In this document: positions 47,102 through 55,053 of the stretch, piece after piece | Layout: each line of letters opens with the position of its first letter | Numbering within the stretch: position 1 is the stretch's first letter | The notes under the pieces: generated by a model | What the model was told of the DNA's origin: nothing | Database searches by the model: none | Seen by the model: the letters and a program-made list of their open reading frames with translations, nothing else | From: Chitinophagaceae bacterium | Lineage (GTDB): Bacteria; Bacteroidota; Bacteroidia; Chitinophagales; Chitinophagaceae | Length of the DNA: 64,000 nucleotides | Assembly (NCBI GenBank): GCA_016699815.1 | Contig: CP065012.1 | Location: forward strand, 744,001-808,000 | Direction of reading: 5' to 3' | Position numbers and translations under genes: made by a program

Positions 47102-47758
47102 ATGAAATTCATTCGCTATTTTTTTTATATTGCCCTAAACTGGAACCTCCGTATTGCCTGGCATTTACTGCAGCAGGAAATAAAAGGTGAAAAAAAATAT
47201 GGCATCAATACCACCGGAGCCGATGAATTGCAATCGCTGGAAAAGCAGGATATAGATATTGAACATGCCACAATTTATATGCCTTCTCCATACGGCTTGC
47301 TGGAATGGGCTTTTCAAAAAGTTGATATGGGTTCTTATAAACATATCGTAGATATTGGAAGTGGCAAAGGCAGGGCGCTTTGTGTTGCCGCTCATTTTGG
47401 CGCTACAAAACTTACCGGTGTTGATTTTTCAAAATCATTTTGCCAAAAAGCTATCGAAAACCTGAGCCTCACCAAACAAAAATTCCCCAACCTTCAATAC
47501 TCCATTTTTACCAATGATGCATTTTATTTTTCCATTCCGCCCGATGTGGACTGCATCTTTCTCTTCAACCCTTTTGACGACGTAATTATGAGTGGCGTGC
47601 TGGAAAATATTGAAATAAGTTTACAAAAAAATGCACGACCAATTACCATAATTTATTTTAACCCACTGCAACAACATTTATTTTTAAGCGCTGGTTACCG
47701 GCAAATTTTTCATACTAAAAAATTGAAATACCTCGAAGCAATTATACTCAAAAAATAA
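47102..47758 (+). CDS. Class I SAM-dependent methyltransferase, substrate unknown
   Basis: The 218-residue protein has a methyltransferase Rossmann core. Motif I is VDIGSGKGRALCVAAHFG (about 79-96), motif II begins TGVDFSKSF, and motif IV-like DVDCIFLFNPFDD (about 155-167) follows. The FNPFDD phrase, in place of the DPPY/NPPY of DNA and RNA enzymes, resembles small-molecule or protein methyltransferases of the DUF-type. The N-terminal 45 residues are helical and amphipathic. It follows recJ by 33 nt. Confidence 0.75.
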   Translation: MKFIRYFFYIALNWNLRIAWHLLQQEIKGEKKYGINTTGADELQSLEKQDIDIEHATIYMPSPYGLLEWAFQKVDMGSYKHIVDIGSGKGRALCVAAHFGATKLTGVDFSKSFCQKAIENLSLTKQKFPNLQYSIFTNDAFYFSIPPDVDCIFLFNPFDDVIMSGVLENIEISLQKNARPITIIYFNPLQQHLFLSAGYRQIFHTKKLKYLEAIILKK

Positions 47759-47860
47759 TGAACTGGCCTGCAGGCTTTTTTCAAAAATCCTATTCAGTTA
47801 CTTAACAAGAATATTTTTTTATAGAATGATCAACCCAATACAACTTACCTATAATTAACA

Positions 47861-47899
47861 ATGACAAACTCATGACATAAGTATTGCCAGGTTTGTCAT
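47861..47899. repeat. Inverted repeat upstream of the haem-receptor gene
   Basis: ATGACAAAC (47861-47869) and GTTTGTCAT (47891-47899) are perfect 9-bp complements 21 nt apart, about 116 nt before the TonB-receptor ATG. This could be an operator for the haem locus. I cannot match it to a known Fur or haem-regulator site. Confidence 0.5.
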
Positions 47900-48015
47900 A
47901 ACAAAGTAAGATTTCATAATTCCAGCCATGTTTTCTTTTTTTCTTAAATGAATTTCATTTACAATGATTGAATTTTGCCTGCAACCAAAATTATCCCTCA
48001 TAAGATCCTTCAACA

Positions 48016-50076
48016 ATGAAAAAAATTTACCTGCTATTACCCTTGCTTTCCACTGCAGCAATTGGCTTTTCACAAATAGATACTACTTCAAAAATATTGG
48101 ATGAATTGGTAGTTACCGGGCAGTACAGGCCACAGTCTTTAAAAAATTCGGTTTATAAAGTAAATGTTATTAAAAGCCAGCGCATACTTTTAAGTGGCGC
48201 TACAAATATTCAGCAGGTACTTTTTAATCAATTGGGCCTAAGTTTTTCAAATGATAATACACTAGGCACATCAGATATCCAAATAATGGGCATGAGTGGG
48301 CGCAACGTAAAAATATTACTGGATGGTGTGCCCCTTGTTGACCGGGGCGATACCCGTGAAAGCCTTAACCAGGTTGACTTAAACACTATTGACAGGATTG
48401 AAATGGTAGAAGGCCCAATGAGTGTTTCTTATGGTTCAGATGCACTTGCAGGTGTGGTAAACCTCATTTCTAAAAGACCAGAAAAAAGCCGCTTTTCCAT
48501 TTTTGCAAAAGTGCAGGAAGAAACAGCAGGTAAGGAATATTATCCCTTTAGTTACAAAGGGGTGCATACACAAAGCGCAGGCATTAGCGGTTCAAAAGGA
48601 AAATGGAATTACACATTAGGCAGCAGCCATATTGACTTTGACGGATATGGTGGCGATAGCTTTGGCAGAGGAAAAAGCTGGAGACCAAAAGAACAATGGC
48701 TGGGCAATGGAAGAATTGGTTTTCATAATAAAAAAATTGATCTCTATTATAAATTAGACGGCATGCACGAAAACATTTCCAACCGCATGGCCATGAACCC
48801 AGTTACTTACGAAGCCATTAGCCAATATTACATAAGCAAAAGATTTTTACAGCAACTGCAAAACAACTGGAATATTAATAATAACCTGCAACTTTCATCC
48901 ATTCTGGCTTTTACAGATTACAGCAGGCGCACAAAAACCATTAAACACCAGTTTAGCGATGGCATCAATTATTTAAGTAACGAGCCCGGCAGCCAGGATA
49001 AATCTACATTTAAAAATTTAGTTTTCCGTAATACTTTACAGTACCAAATTTCACCTGCTGTTTCTTTGCAACCGGGTATAGATATTAATCATGAAAAAGC
49101 AACCGGAGCAAGAATTGACGGCACCCCCGAAATAAATGATTTTGCTTTTTTTGTTTCCTCAGAAATAAAACCCAACAACACAATAAACATAAGGCCCGGT
49201 TTAAGGTTCATTAAAAATTCTGTTTATAGCGCACCGCCGGTAATTCCATCTATCAATACCAAATTTACTTTGTACAATAATTTTGATTTAAGAGTAGCGT
49301 ATGCTTATGGTTTTCGCTCTCCGGCATTGAGAGAGCTTTATTACAATTTTGTAGATGCCAATCATATTATTGTGGGCAACCCACATTTAAAAGCAGAGCA
49401 CTCCAGCAGCTTTAACGGTTCATTAAGCTGTACCTTGCCTAAAACAAAACAAGGCCATCAAAACGTAATTACATTAAGTAGTTTTTACAATACTTTCAAC
49501 AACTTAATTAACTACGCTACTTCACCTACATCAACAGATACAACCATTACCGTAAACATAGATAAGTACAAAACCACAGGAATTATGATTGAGGATAAAC
49601 TGCAATCGAAAAATTTTACTGCAAGCCTTGGCTTTTCCTATATTGGCCGCTATAACCAACTGGCAGATGCGGAAGGGTTCAAAAATGAAAACCTACCGCA
49701 TTTTATGTGGTCGCCCGAGCTAAATGCCAGTATGATTTACGAATTTTCAAAAACTGGCGCAAGCCTGGCATTGTTTTATAAATTTTCAGGAAAAAAACCG
49801 GGTTATGAAGCCGTAACCAATACCAGCACCGGGGCACAGGAAATTCACCTTACCCATATTGACGGATGCCATATTGCCGACTTTACAATAAACAAAAAGT
49901 TATTTACCTACTTCTCGGTTTCGGGTGGTGTAAAAAACATTTTTAACGTAACCCAGCTAACCAATACATCCACCAATCCCGATGGCGTACACAGTACCGG
50001 TGCTGCCATTGATATGTCCTATGGCAGGTCATACTTTATTGGCCTCAGCTTTCAATTAAATACAAAACATCAATAA
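48016..50076 (+). CDS. TonB-dependent receptor, probably for haem
   Basis: The 686-residue receptor has a signal peptide (about 1-19), a TonB-box-like start (DELVVTG, about 29-35) and a plug domain (about 45-155, with GRNVKILLDGVPLVDRG and RIEMVEGPMSVSYGSDALAGVVN). The barrel continues to an aromatic-containing end (YFIGLSFQLNTKHQ). Within the barrel FRSP (about 433-436) and NPHL (about 455-458) frame a His (ANHIIVG). This is the FRAP-His-NPNL pattern of haem receptors. It is 17 nt upstream of an HmuY-family gene, as in hmuRY loci. Haem as substrate is inferred from these two facts. Confidence 0.82.
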   Translation: MKKIYLLLPLLSTAAIGFSQIDTTSKILDELVVTGQYRPQSLKNSVYKVNVIKSQRILLSGATNIQQVLFNQLGLSFSNDNTLGTSDIQIMGMSGRNVKILLDGVPLVDRGDTRESLNQVDLNTIDRIEMVEGPMSVSYGSDALAGVVNLISKRPEKSRFSIFAKVQEETAGKEYYPFSYKGVHTQSAGISGSKGKWNYTLGSSHIDFDGYGGDSFGRGKSWRPKEQWLGNGRIGFHNKKIDLYYKLDGMHENISNRMAMNPVTYEAISQYYISKRFLQQLQNNWNINNNLQLSSILAFTDYSRRTKTIKHQFSDGINYLSNEPGSQDKSTFKNLVFRNTLQYQISPAVSLQPGIDINHEKATGARIDGTPEINDFAFFVSSEIKPNNTINIRPGLRFIKNSVYSAPPVIPSINTKFTLYNNFDLRVAYAYGFRSPALRELYYNFVDANHIIVGNPHLKAEHSSSFNGSLSCTLPKTKQGHQNVITLSSFYNTFNNLINYATSPTSTDTTITVNIDKYKTTGIMIEDKLQSKNFTASLGFSYIGRYNQLADAEGFKNENLPHFMWSPELNASMIYEFSKTGASLALFYKFSGKKPGYEAVTNTSTGAQEIHLTHIDGCHIADFTINKKLFTYFSVSGGVKNIFNVTQLTNTSTNPDGVHSTGAAIDMSYGRSYFIGLSFQLNTKHQ

Positions 50077-50093
50077 AATATAAACCAGCCATT

Positions 50094-51179
50094 ATGTTGA
50101 ATACTCAAAAATTGCAAGCCCTTGTTATCATTTCAATGTTCCTTTTTGCTTCCTGCAAAAAAGACCAGGACCCGATAATAATTGTTCCGCCATCTACCGG
50201 TTCTACACTTGTATTAAATGGATTAACCGGAACCGAAATGAGTGGTGCAACAGCAGGCAATACCGTTTACCTGGATTTAAGCAGCAACACTACTACAAAT
50301 GTAACCAGGGCAAATTGGGACCTTGCTTTTTATTGCGGTAACGAATTTAGGGTTGCACTGAATAATACTTCGGGTGCAGGAGCAAAAGTTTTATCCATCA
50401 ATGATCTTTCTGCAGTAAATGCTGCCGATACTATTGGCCTTACACTTGCGGTAAACCATGCAGCACCTGTACCTGCCGATTTTGCATATTTTGATCATAT
50501 AGATGGGGCAATTACAGGAACGGTAATTCCTGAAATTTCTGCAACAGGCGCCAATAATAATGTAGTTATTATAAACCGTGGCGCCGGTGGAGGAATTGCA
50601 GAAAGGCCATGGATAAAGCTCAGGGTTTTACGCAATGGTGCCAATGGATACACTATTCAATATGCCGGCATATTATCATCCACATATCAAACAGTGCATA
50701 TTGCAAAAGATGAAGCCTATCATTATCTTTTATTTTCGTTTGACAATGGGGTATTGAACAATGGACAGCCCAGGAAAAATGCATGGGATTTGGCCTGGAC
50801 CTATTCCTTATACCAAACAAATTTTGGCGGTGGTATGGTGCCCTATAATTTTTCCGACCTTATTGAAACAAACCATTTATCCAATGTGCAGGTAAAAGAA
50901 AAAATTTATGCTGATGCCAACGCAGCTACAGCCGCATATACTGCGTTTAATAAAGACAGTGTAAATGCATTGGCAAATGCAACCGCAACCGGAAAGTGGG
51001 TCATTGCCGGCAAATGGAGAAGCACACAACCTGCAACCGGTGCAAAACTTGACCGATTTTATTTAATTAAAGATGCAAATGGCAATAATTATAAATTACG
51101 CTGCCTGAGCATGGGAGTAGGCGCCGATGGCGGTACAAGGGGAAAGCCAAAGTTTCAATATGAACTGATAACCATGTAG
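50094..51179 (+). CDS. HmuY-family haem-binding lipoprotein
   Basis: The 361-residue protein carries a lipobox (MFLFASC, Cys21), so it is probably surface-anchored. Its N-terminal half has the HmuY landmark TRANWDLAFYCGNEFRVALNNTS-type strand (about 78-100). A second tryptophan-rich segment (KNAWDLAWTYSLYQTNFGG) follows, and it ends KPKFQYELITM. In the family, HmuY collects haem and passes it to the TonB receptor. At 361 residues it is longer than P. gingivalis HmuY (about 216). The axial histidines cannot be assigned by eye. It forms an operon with the receptor gene 17 nt upstream. Confidence 0.85.
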   Translation: MLNTQKLQALVIISMFLFASCKKDQDPIIIVPPSTGSTLVLNGLTGTEMSGATAGNTVYLDLSSNTTTNVTRANWDLAFYCGNEFRVALNNTSGAGAKVLSINDLSAVNAADTIGLTLAVNHAAPVPADFAYFDHIDGAITGTVIPEISATGANNNVVIINRGAGGGIAERPWIKLRVLRNGANGYTIQYAGILSSTYQTVHIAKDEAYHYLLFSFDNGVLNNGQPRKNAWDLAWTYSLYQTNFGGGMVPYNFSDLIETNHLSNVQVKEKIYADANAATAAYTAFNKDSVNALANATATGKWVIAGKWRSTQPATGAKLDRFYLIKDANGNNYKLRCLSMGVGADGGTRGKPKFQYELITM

Positions 51180-51225
51180 GTAAAAAAATTAGGTTGTAAC
51201 AAAACGGCTGTTTAAACTCCCTGTT

Positions 51226-52014
51226 TTAGTATTTTAAAATATCCCTGATGATATTATGATAGGCATCAAAAAAAGGAAGGTTATTGTGCTTGCCTCCTTC
51301 TATTTTAATTAAGGTTATCATCCTTGGGTTTATTGCTTTTAACTTTTCACTATGGCTTATGGGTATAAGCCAATCCTTTGTTCCATGTAGGATATAAGTA
51401 TGGCATTTTACTTTACCCAGCCATAAATCGGTACGCAAATGAAAGCGCAAAATTAACCTTACCGGCAGTATGGGCAGGAACCGTTCAATGGCTTTGGCAA
51501 AACTAAAATAGGGTGCATCTAAAATAAGATAGCGTGGGTTATTATCACTGGCTACTTTTGTAGCAAAGCCGCTCCCCAGGCTGCGGCCATAAACTATCAT
51601 GTGGCTTTCGGTATATTGTTGCACAAGTTGGCTATACACAAATTGCATATCGCCCAGCATTTCTATTTCACTTCTTTTACCGGTACTTTTTCCAAAGCCC
51701 CGGTAATCTACCAGTACCACATCATAATTAAAGCGGTAAAAATCTTTGGCATACTTTGCCCAGCCTTTAATGCTACGGGTATTTCCATGAAAATAAAGTA
51801 TAAGACCATGCGGTTTCTCGTTGAAAAAATGGAGGCCGTTAATTTTTACACCCGGCGCTACATTAAAAAAAAGTTCCTCAAACGGGATGTCATATTTATA
51901 TCTAAAATCCTGCCGGAGTTTCTCAGGTTTGAAAATAAATTTTTCCTGTACCAGGTAAATAATAAGTAACAGCGCTAAATAACCGCCCAATATATAAATT
52001 AATAAAGGGTTCAC
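51226..52014 (-). CDS. Alpha/beta hydrolase, membrane-anchored
   Basis: The 262-residue protein begins at a GTG. An N-terminal transmembrane helix (about 4-22) is followed by an alpha/beta-hydrolase fold. The oxyanion-loop strand is GLILYFHGNTRS (about 70-81). The nucleophile elbow is GRSLGSG (Ser nucleophile). An Asp (HGTKDWLIP) and a final His in GGKHNNL complete the triad. It resembles the BEM46/YfhR-like serine-peptidase family. Substrate unknown. Confidence 0.82.
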   Translation of the reverse strand: MNPLLIYILGGYLALLLIIYLVQEKFIFKPEKLRQDFRYKYDIPFEELFFNVAPGVKINGLHFFNEKPHGLILYFHGNTRSIKGWAKYAKDFYRFNYDVVLVDYRGFGKSTGKRSEIEMLGDMQFVYSQLVQQYTESHMIVYGRSLGSGFATKVASDNNPRYLILDAPYFSFAKAIERFLPILPVRLILRFHLRTDLWLGKVKCHTYILHGTKDWLIPISHSEKLKAINPRMITLIKIEGGKHNNLPFFDAYHNIIRDILKY

Positions 52015-52062
52015 TTTGCAGTTTTAATTAAAAGTAACCTTTATTAACTAATGCAAATCAAA

Positions 52063-52365
52063 TCAGTCAATAATATCCTTTCTCCAGGCATCTACCCCAC
52101 CGCTAAGGTTAATTAAATTGATAAAACCAAATTTTTCTTCGAGCCTTTGTATTACTATGGCGCTACGGATGCCCTTTTGGCAATAAATAATAACCGGTTG
52201 ATCTGGAGAAAGCCGTTGTATATTTTCAAAAATTTCACTCATGGGGATGTTGTCTCCGCCAATATTAAAATCATTATGTTCAACCACCTCCCTTACATCT
52301 ATTAGCTGGCAACTTTCTTTGCGTTGTACTATTTGGAATAATTCCATTGCAGATATGGATTTCAT
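52063..52365 (-). CDS. Small rhodanese-domain protein
   Basis: A single-domain rhodanese of 100 residues with the active-site loop YCQKGIR (Cys62), a CH2-type LIDVREVVEHNDFNIG start, and a final SGGVDAWR. Such proteins move sulfane sulfur; the acceptor is unknown. It lies 3 nt after the kup stop and is probably co-transcribed with it. Confidence 0.88.
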   Translation of the reverse strand: MKSISAMELFQIVQRKESCQLIDVREVVEHNDFNIGGDNIPMSEIFENIQRLSPDQPVIIYCQKGIRSAIVIQRLEEKFGFINLINLSGGVDAWRKDIID

Positions 52366-52368
52366 GAT

Positions 52369-54354
52369 TTATTCCTCCTCTTTATCATAAATACGGGTGA
52401 GTTTAAGGCGGCTAACCGGTGCAACTATAAGAGGGAATTTTTCAACGGCAACATTGCTTTGCTCAAGGCCAAAGCCTTTTTCTTCACTAAGGCTAAGTTC
52501 TTTGAGCCAAAAATAAATTTTCATGATCATGTTTTCAATAAAGGGCAGTTCATTATCCTGGCTAAGGAATTTTTCCATTACAATAAATTGAAAATCGCCC
52601 ACCATATTGTTTTTCTGCTGGCTTTCGTAACGGCTCATAATATTTACTTCTTTATTGGCCACTAAATTTTCTACCACTTTTTTAAACATAAGGTTAATCC
52701 TGGGTGCAACCCTAAAGCCCAGCCTGAATTCTACCCTGATGATATCGTTGGGGATAATATGTTCCACGCTATACTCGGCTGTGTAAGGGTCATCCAATGT
52801 ATCTACATGCACAAACCAGTAAATATCCGCACGCTTGGGTTTGCCGCTCAAAATGCTGTACATTATTTTATGTTCAATTTCCCTGCGGTTATTTGCACTG
52901 GTTAAATATACCAGGTGAGTGGCATATTTGGGTACCGTCATATCATTACTCAACTCTTCCAGCCTGGGCACATATTCATCTACCCTTACAAATTCTACAT
53001 ACCTGTTTTTAATTTTTCTCGATTTTAGCCACACAAACATTACCACAAACATTAGCAACCCAATCATTAAAGTAATATAACCGCCATGTTTAAATTTATC
53101 CATTAGTGCAATAAAGAAGGCCGTTTCTACTATAATATAATTGCCCAGGAAAATATAAATAAACCATGCCGGCCAGCGGCGCAATACCATAAAGTTGGCA
53201 AATAATATGGTGGTCATAAACATAGTGGTAATAATGGCTAAGCCATAAGCAGCTTCCATTTTTGCCGATTCTCTGAAAAATAATACAACACCTACACAGC
53301 CTGCAAAAAGCAATAAATTTAACCCGGGAATATACAATTGGCCTTTTGCCTCTGATGGATAAATAATCCTCATTTTAGGCCAAAGATTTAAACGGATGGC
53401 TTCATTAATTAAAGTAAATGACCCCGAAACCATTGCCTGGCTTGCAATGATTGCTGCCGAAGTGGCAATTATGATTCCGGGAATTAAAAACCATTGCGGC
53501 ATAAGGTCGAAAAAGGCATTGATACCATCGTTATAAATTACATCTGCCGTCATTACCTTTCCGGTATGGTGCTTGAGCAGGCTGGCGCCCTGGCCAAAAT
53601 AATTGAGCAACAACATTGATTTTACAAAAATCCAGGATATACGGATGTTTCCACGGCCGCAATGCCCAAGATCGCTGTACAAACCTTCTGCACCGGTAAT
53701 ACAAAGAAATACTGCTCCCAAAATCCAAAATCCTTCAGGATAGGTAATTAAAAATTGAATCCCTAAAAAAGGATTGAGCGCTTTTAAAATGGTAAAATCA
53801 TCGGAAATATGCATTATACCCAAAATGCCCAAAACGGAAAACCACACCGCCATTACCGGGCCATAAAACCGGCCTATGGAATGGGTGCCAAATTGCTGGG
53901 AGAAAAAAAACAATGCTAAAATACCAATTACAATAGCCACAATTGTAGATTGCTCCATATTGGCCAAAGTGGGTATTTCTTTTAACCCTTCAATTGCAGA
54001 TGTAATTGTAATGGGTGGTGTAATTATGCCATCGGCAAGCAATGCAGCGCCTCCTATCATTGCCGGAACCACAAGCCATTTACGCCTTCTTCTTACCAGG
54101 GCATAAAGTGCAAAAATGCCACCTTCACCTTTGTTGTCGGCACGCAAAACCATGATTACATACTTTACCGTAGTTTGCATGGTTATGGTCCAAATTATTA
54201 ATGAAAGTGCCCCAAGTATAAGCGCTTCACTTATCTCCCTGCCTTTAATTATAGAATTAAATACATAAAGCGGCGAAGTACCAATATCGCCAAATATGAT
54301 ACCTAACGCAACCAACAAACCAACGGTAGATACCTTATTAACATTATTACTCAC
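52369..54354 (-). CDS. kup: Kup-family potassium transporter
   Basis: Potassium uptake, probably with protons, across the inner membrane. The 661-residue protein begins at a GTG. About 12 membrane helices fill residues 10-440, starting with the family signature LGIIFGDIGTSPLYV (about 16-30) and ALSLIIWTITMQTTVKYV. A cytoplasmic C-terminal domain follows (about 445-661). Length and motifs are those of a full Kup. A -7-type box TAAATTTG is at 54391-54398 (minus), without a clear -33. Confidence 0.95.
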   Translation of the reverse strand: MSNNVNKVSTVGLLVALGIIFGDIGTSPLYVFNSIIKGREISEALILGALSLIIWTITMQTTVKYVIMVLRADNKGEGGIFALYALVRRRRKWLVVPAMIGGAALLADGIITPPITITSAIEGLKEIPTLANMEQSTIVAIVIGILALFFFSQQFGTHSIGRFYGPVMAVWFSVLGILGIMHISDDFTILKALNPFLGIQFLITYPEGFWILGAVFLCITGAEGLYSDLGHCGRGNIRISWIFVKSMLLLNYFGQGASLLKHHTGKVMTADVIYNDGINAFFDLMPQWFLIPGIIIATSAAIIASQAMVSGSFTLINEAIRLNLWPKMRIIYPSEAKGQLYIPGLNLLLFAGCVGVVLFFRESAKMEAAYGLAIITTMFMTTILFANFMVLRRWPAWFIYIFLGNYIIVETAFFIALMDKFKHGGYITLMIGLLMFVVMFVWLKSRKIKNRYVEFVRVDEYVPRLEELSNDMTVPKYATHLVYLTSANNRREIEHKIMYSILSGKPKRADIYWFVHVDTLDDPYTAEYSVEHIIPNDIIRVEFRLGFRVAPRINLMFKKVVENLVANKEVNIMSRYESQQKNNMVGDFQFIVMEKFLSQDNELPFIENMIMKIYFWLKELSLSEEKGFGLEQSNVAVEKFPLIVAPVSRLKLTRIYDKEEE

Positions 54355-54536
54355 AAAAGAAACTTTTTAGTTTTGCCTGGTAAAAACCTCCAAATTTATA
54401 ATGATTTACAGCATTTGCAGCTATTTATTTTCTTCAATGCACATTTGCCGAACTTTTAACCATGATAAACAATCAGATTAGCGCCTATTTAACAGTTAAA
54501 AAGACGGATTATTATAAAAAAAGATGTTTTTTTATT

Positions 54537-54544
54537 TAGTTTTG
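54537..54544 (+). promoter_or_regulatory. -7-type box 4 nt before the HYC_CC_PP-type start
   Basis: TAGTTTTG fits TAnnTTTG and ends 4 nt before the GTG at 54549. No TTTG at -33. If real, the transcript would start at or next to the start codon. Confidence 0.4.
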
Positions 54545-54548
54545 CAGG

Positions 54549-54995
54549 GTGAAAAAATTTATCGCCATACTATTATTGGTTTGCTACAGCTTCTCCACCC
54601 TGGGGCTGAGTGTAAACTTTTTTTATTGTTGCGGTATTTTAAAATCGGTTTCTTTAAAAGAGCAAAGCAAAAATTGTTCAAAGCAGGTTGTTAAACCCAA
54701 AACATCATCCTGCTGCAAAAGTAAAAAGCAAGCTTCATTTCCAATTTCGGGTGAAACGTTTAAAAAAAATTGCTGCCAGAATAAACTGGTAAATTTTAAC
54801 CTTAATATTGACCAGCAAGACCAGAAATATATAGGCTTAAACCCTGTTAACAAATCTTTTACATTACTTCCTTTATCTTTTTTACCACATCAGGCTACAA
54901 GCTTTACAGCATTTTTAAATACAACTACATATAAAAGCCCGCCAAAACCATTTGAGCAGGGAAAAAATATATTCATTTGTGTTTTCAGGATTTGA
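54549..54995 (+). CDS. Cys-rich secreted protein, HYC_CC_PP-family-like
   Basis: The 148-residue protein starts at a GTG. A signal peptide or anchor (about 1-22) is followed by FYCCG (25-29), then Cys43, a CC pair at 55-56 and another at 75-76, and a late S-P-P-K segment. This order of (H/F)YC, CC and PP is that of the small 'HYC_CC_PP' family found next to TonB receptors in Bacteroidota. Here the His is replaced by Phe. The Cys pairs suggest metal or thiol chemistry in the periplasm. It is 58 nt before a TonB receptor with a heavy-metal domain and probably belongs to its operon. Confidence 0.7.
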   Translation: MKKFIAILLLVCYSFSTLGLSVNFFYCCGILKSVSLKEQSKNCSKQVVKPKTSSCCKSKKQASFPISGETFKKNCCQNKLVNFNLNIDQQDQKYIGLNPVNKSFTLLPLSFLPHQATSFTAFLNTTTYKSPPKPFEQGKNIFICVFRI

Positions 54996-55053
54996 TTTTG
55001 ATAAGCAATAATTGCCTTAATGAATTTTATTTCTTATCAATAATAATTTTAGA

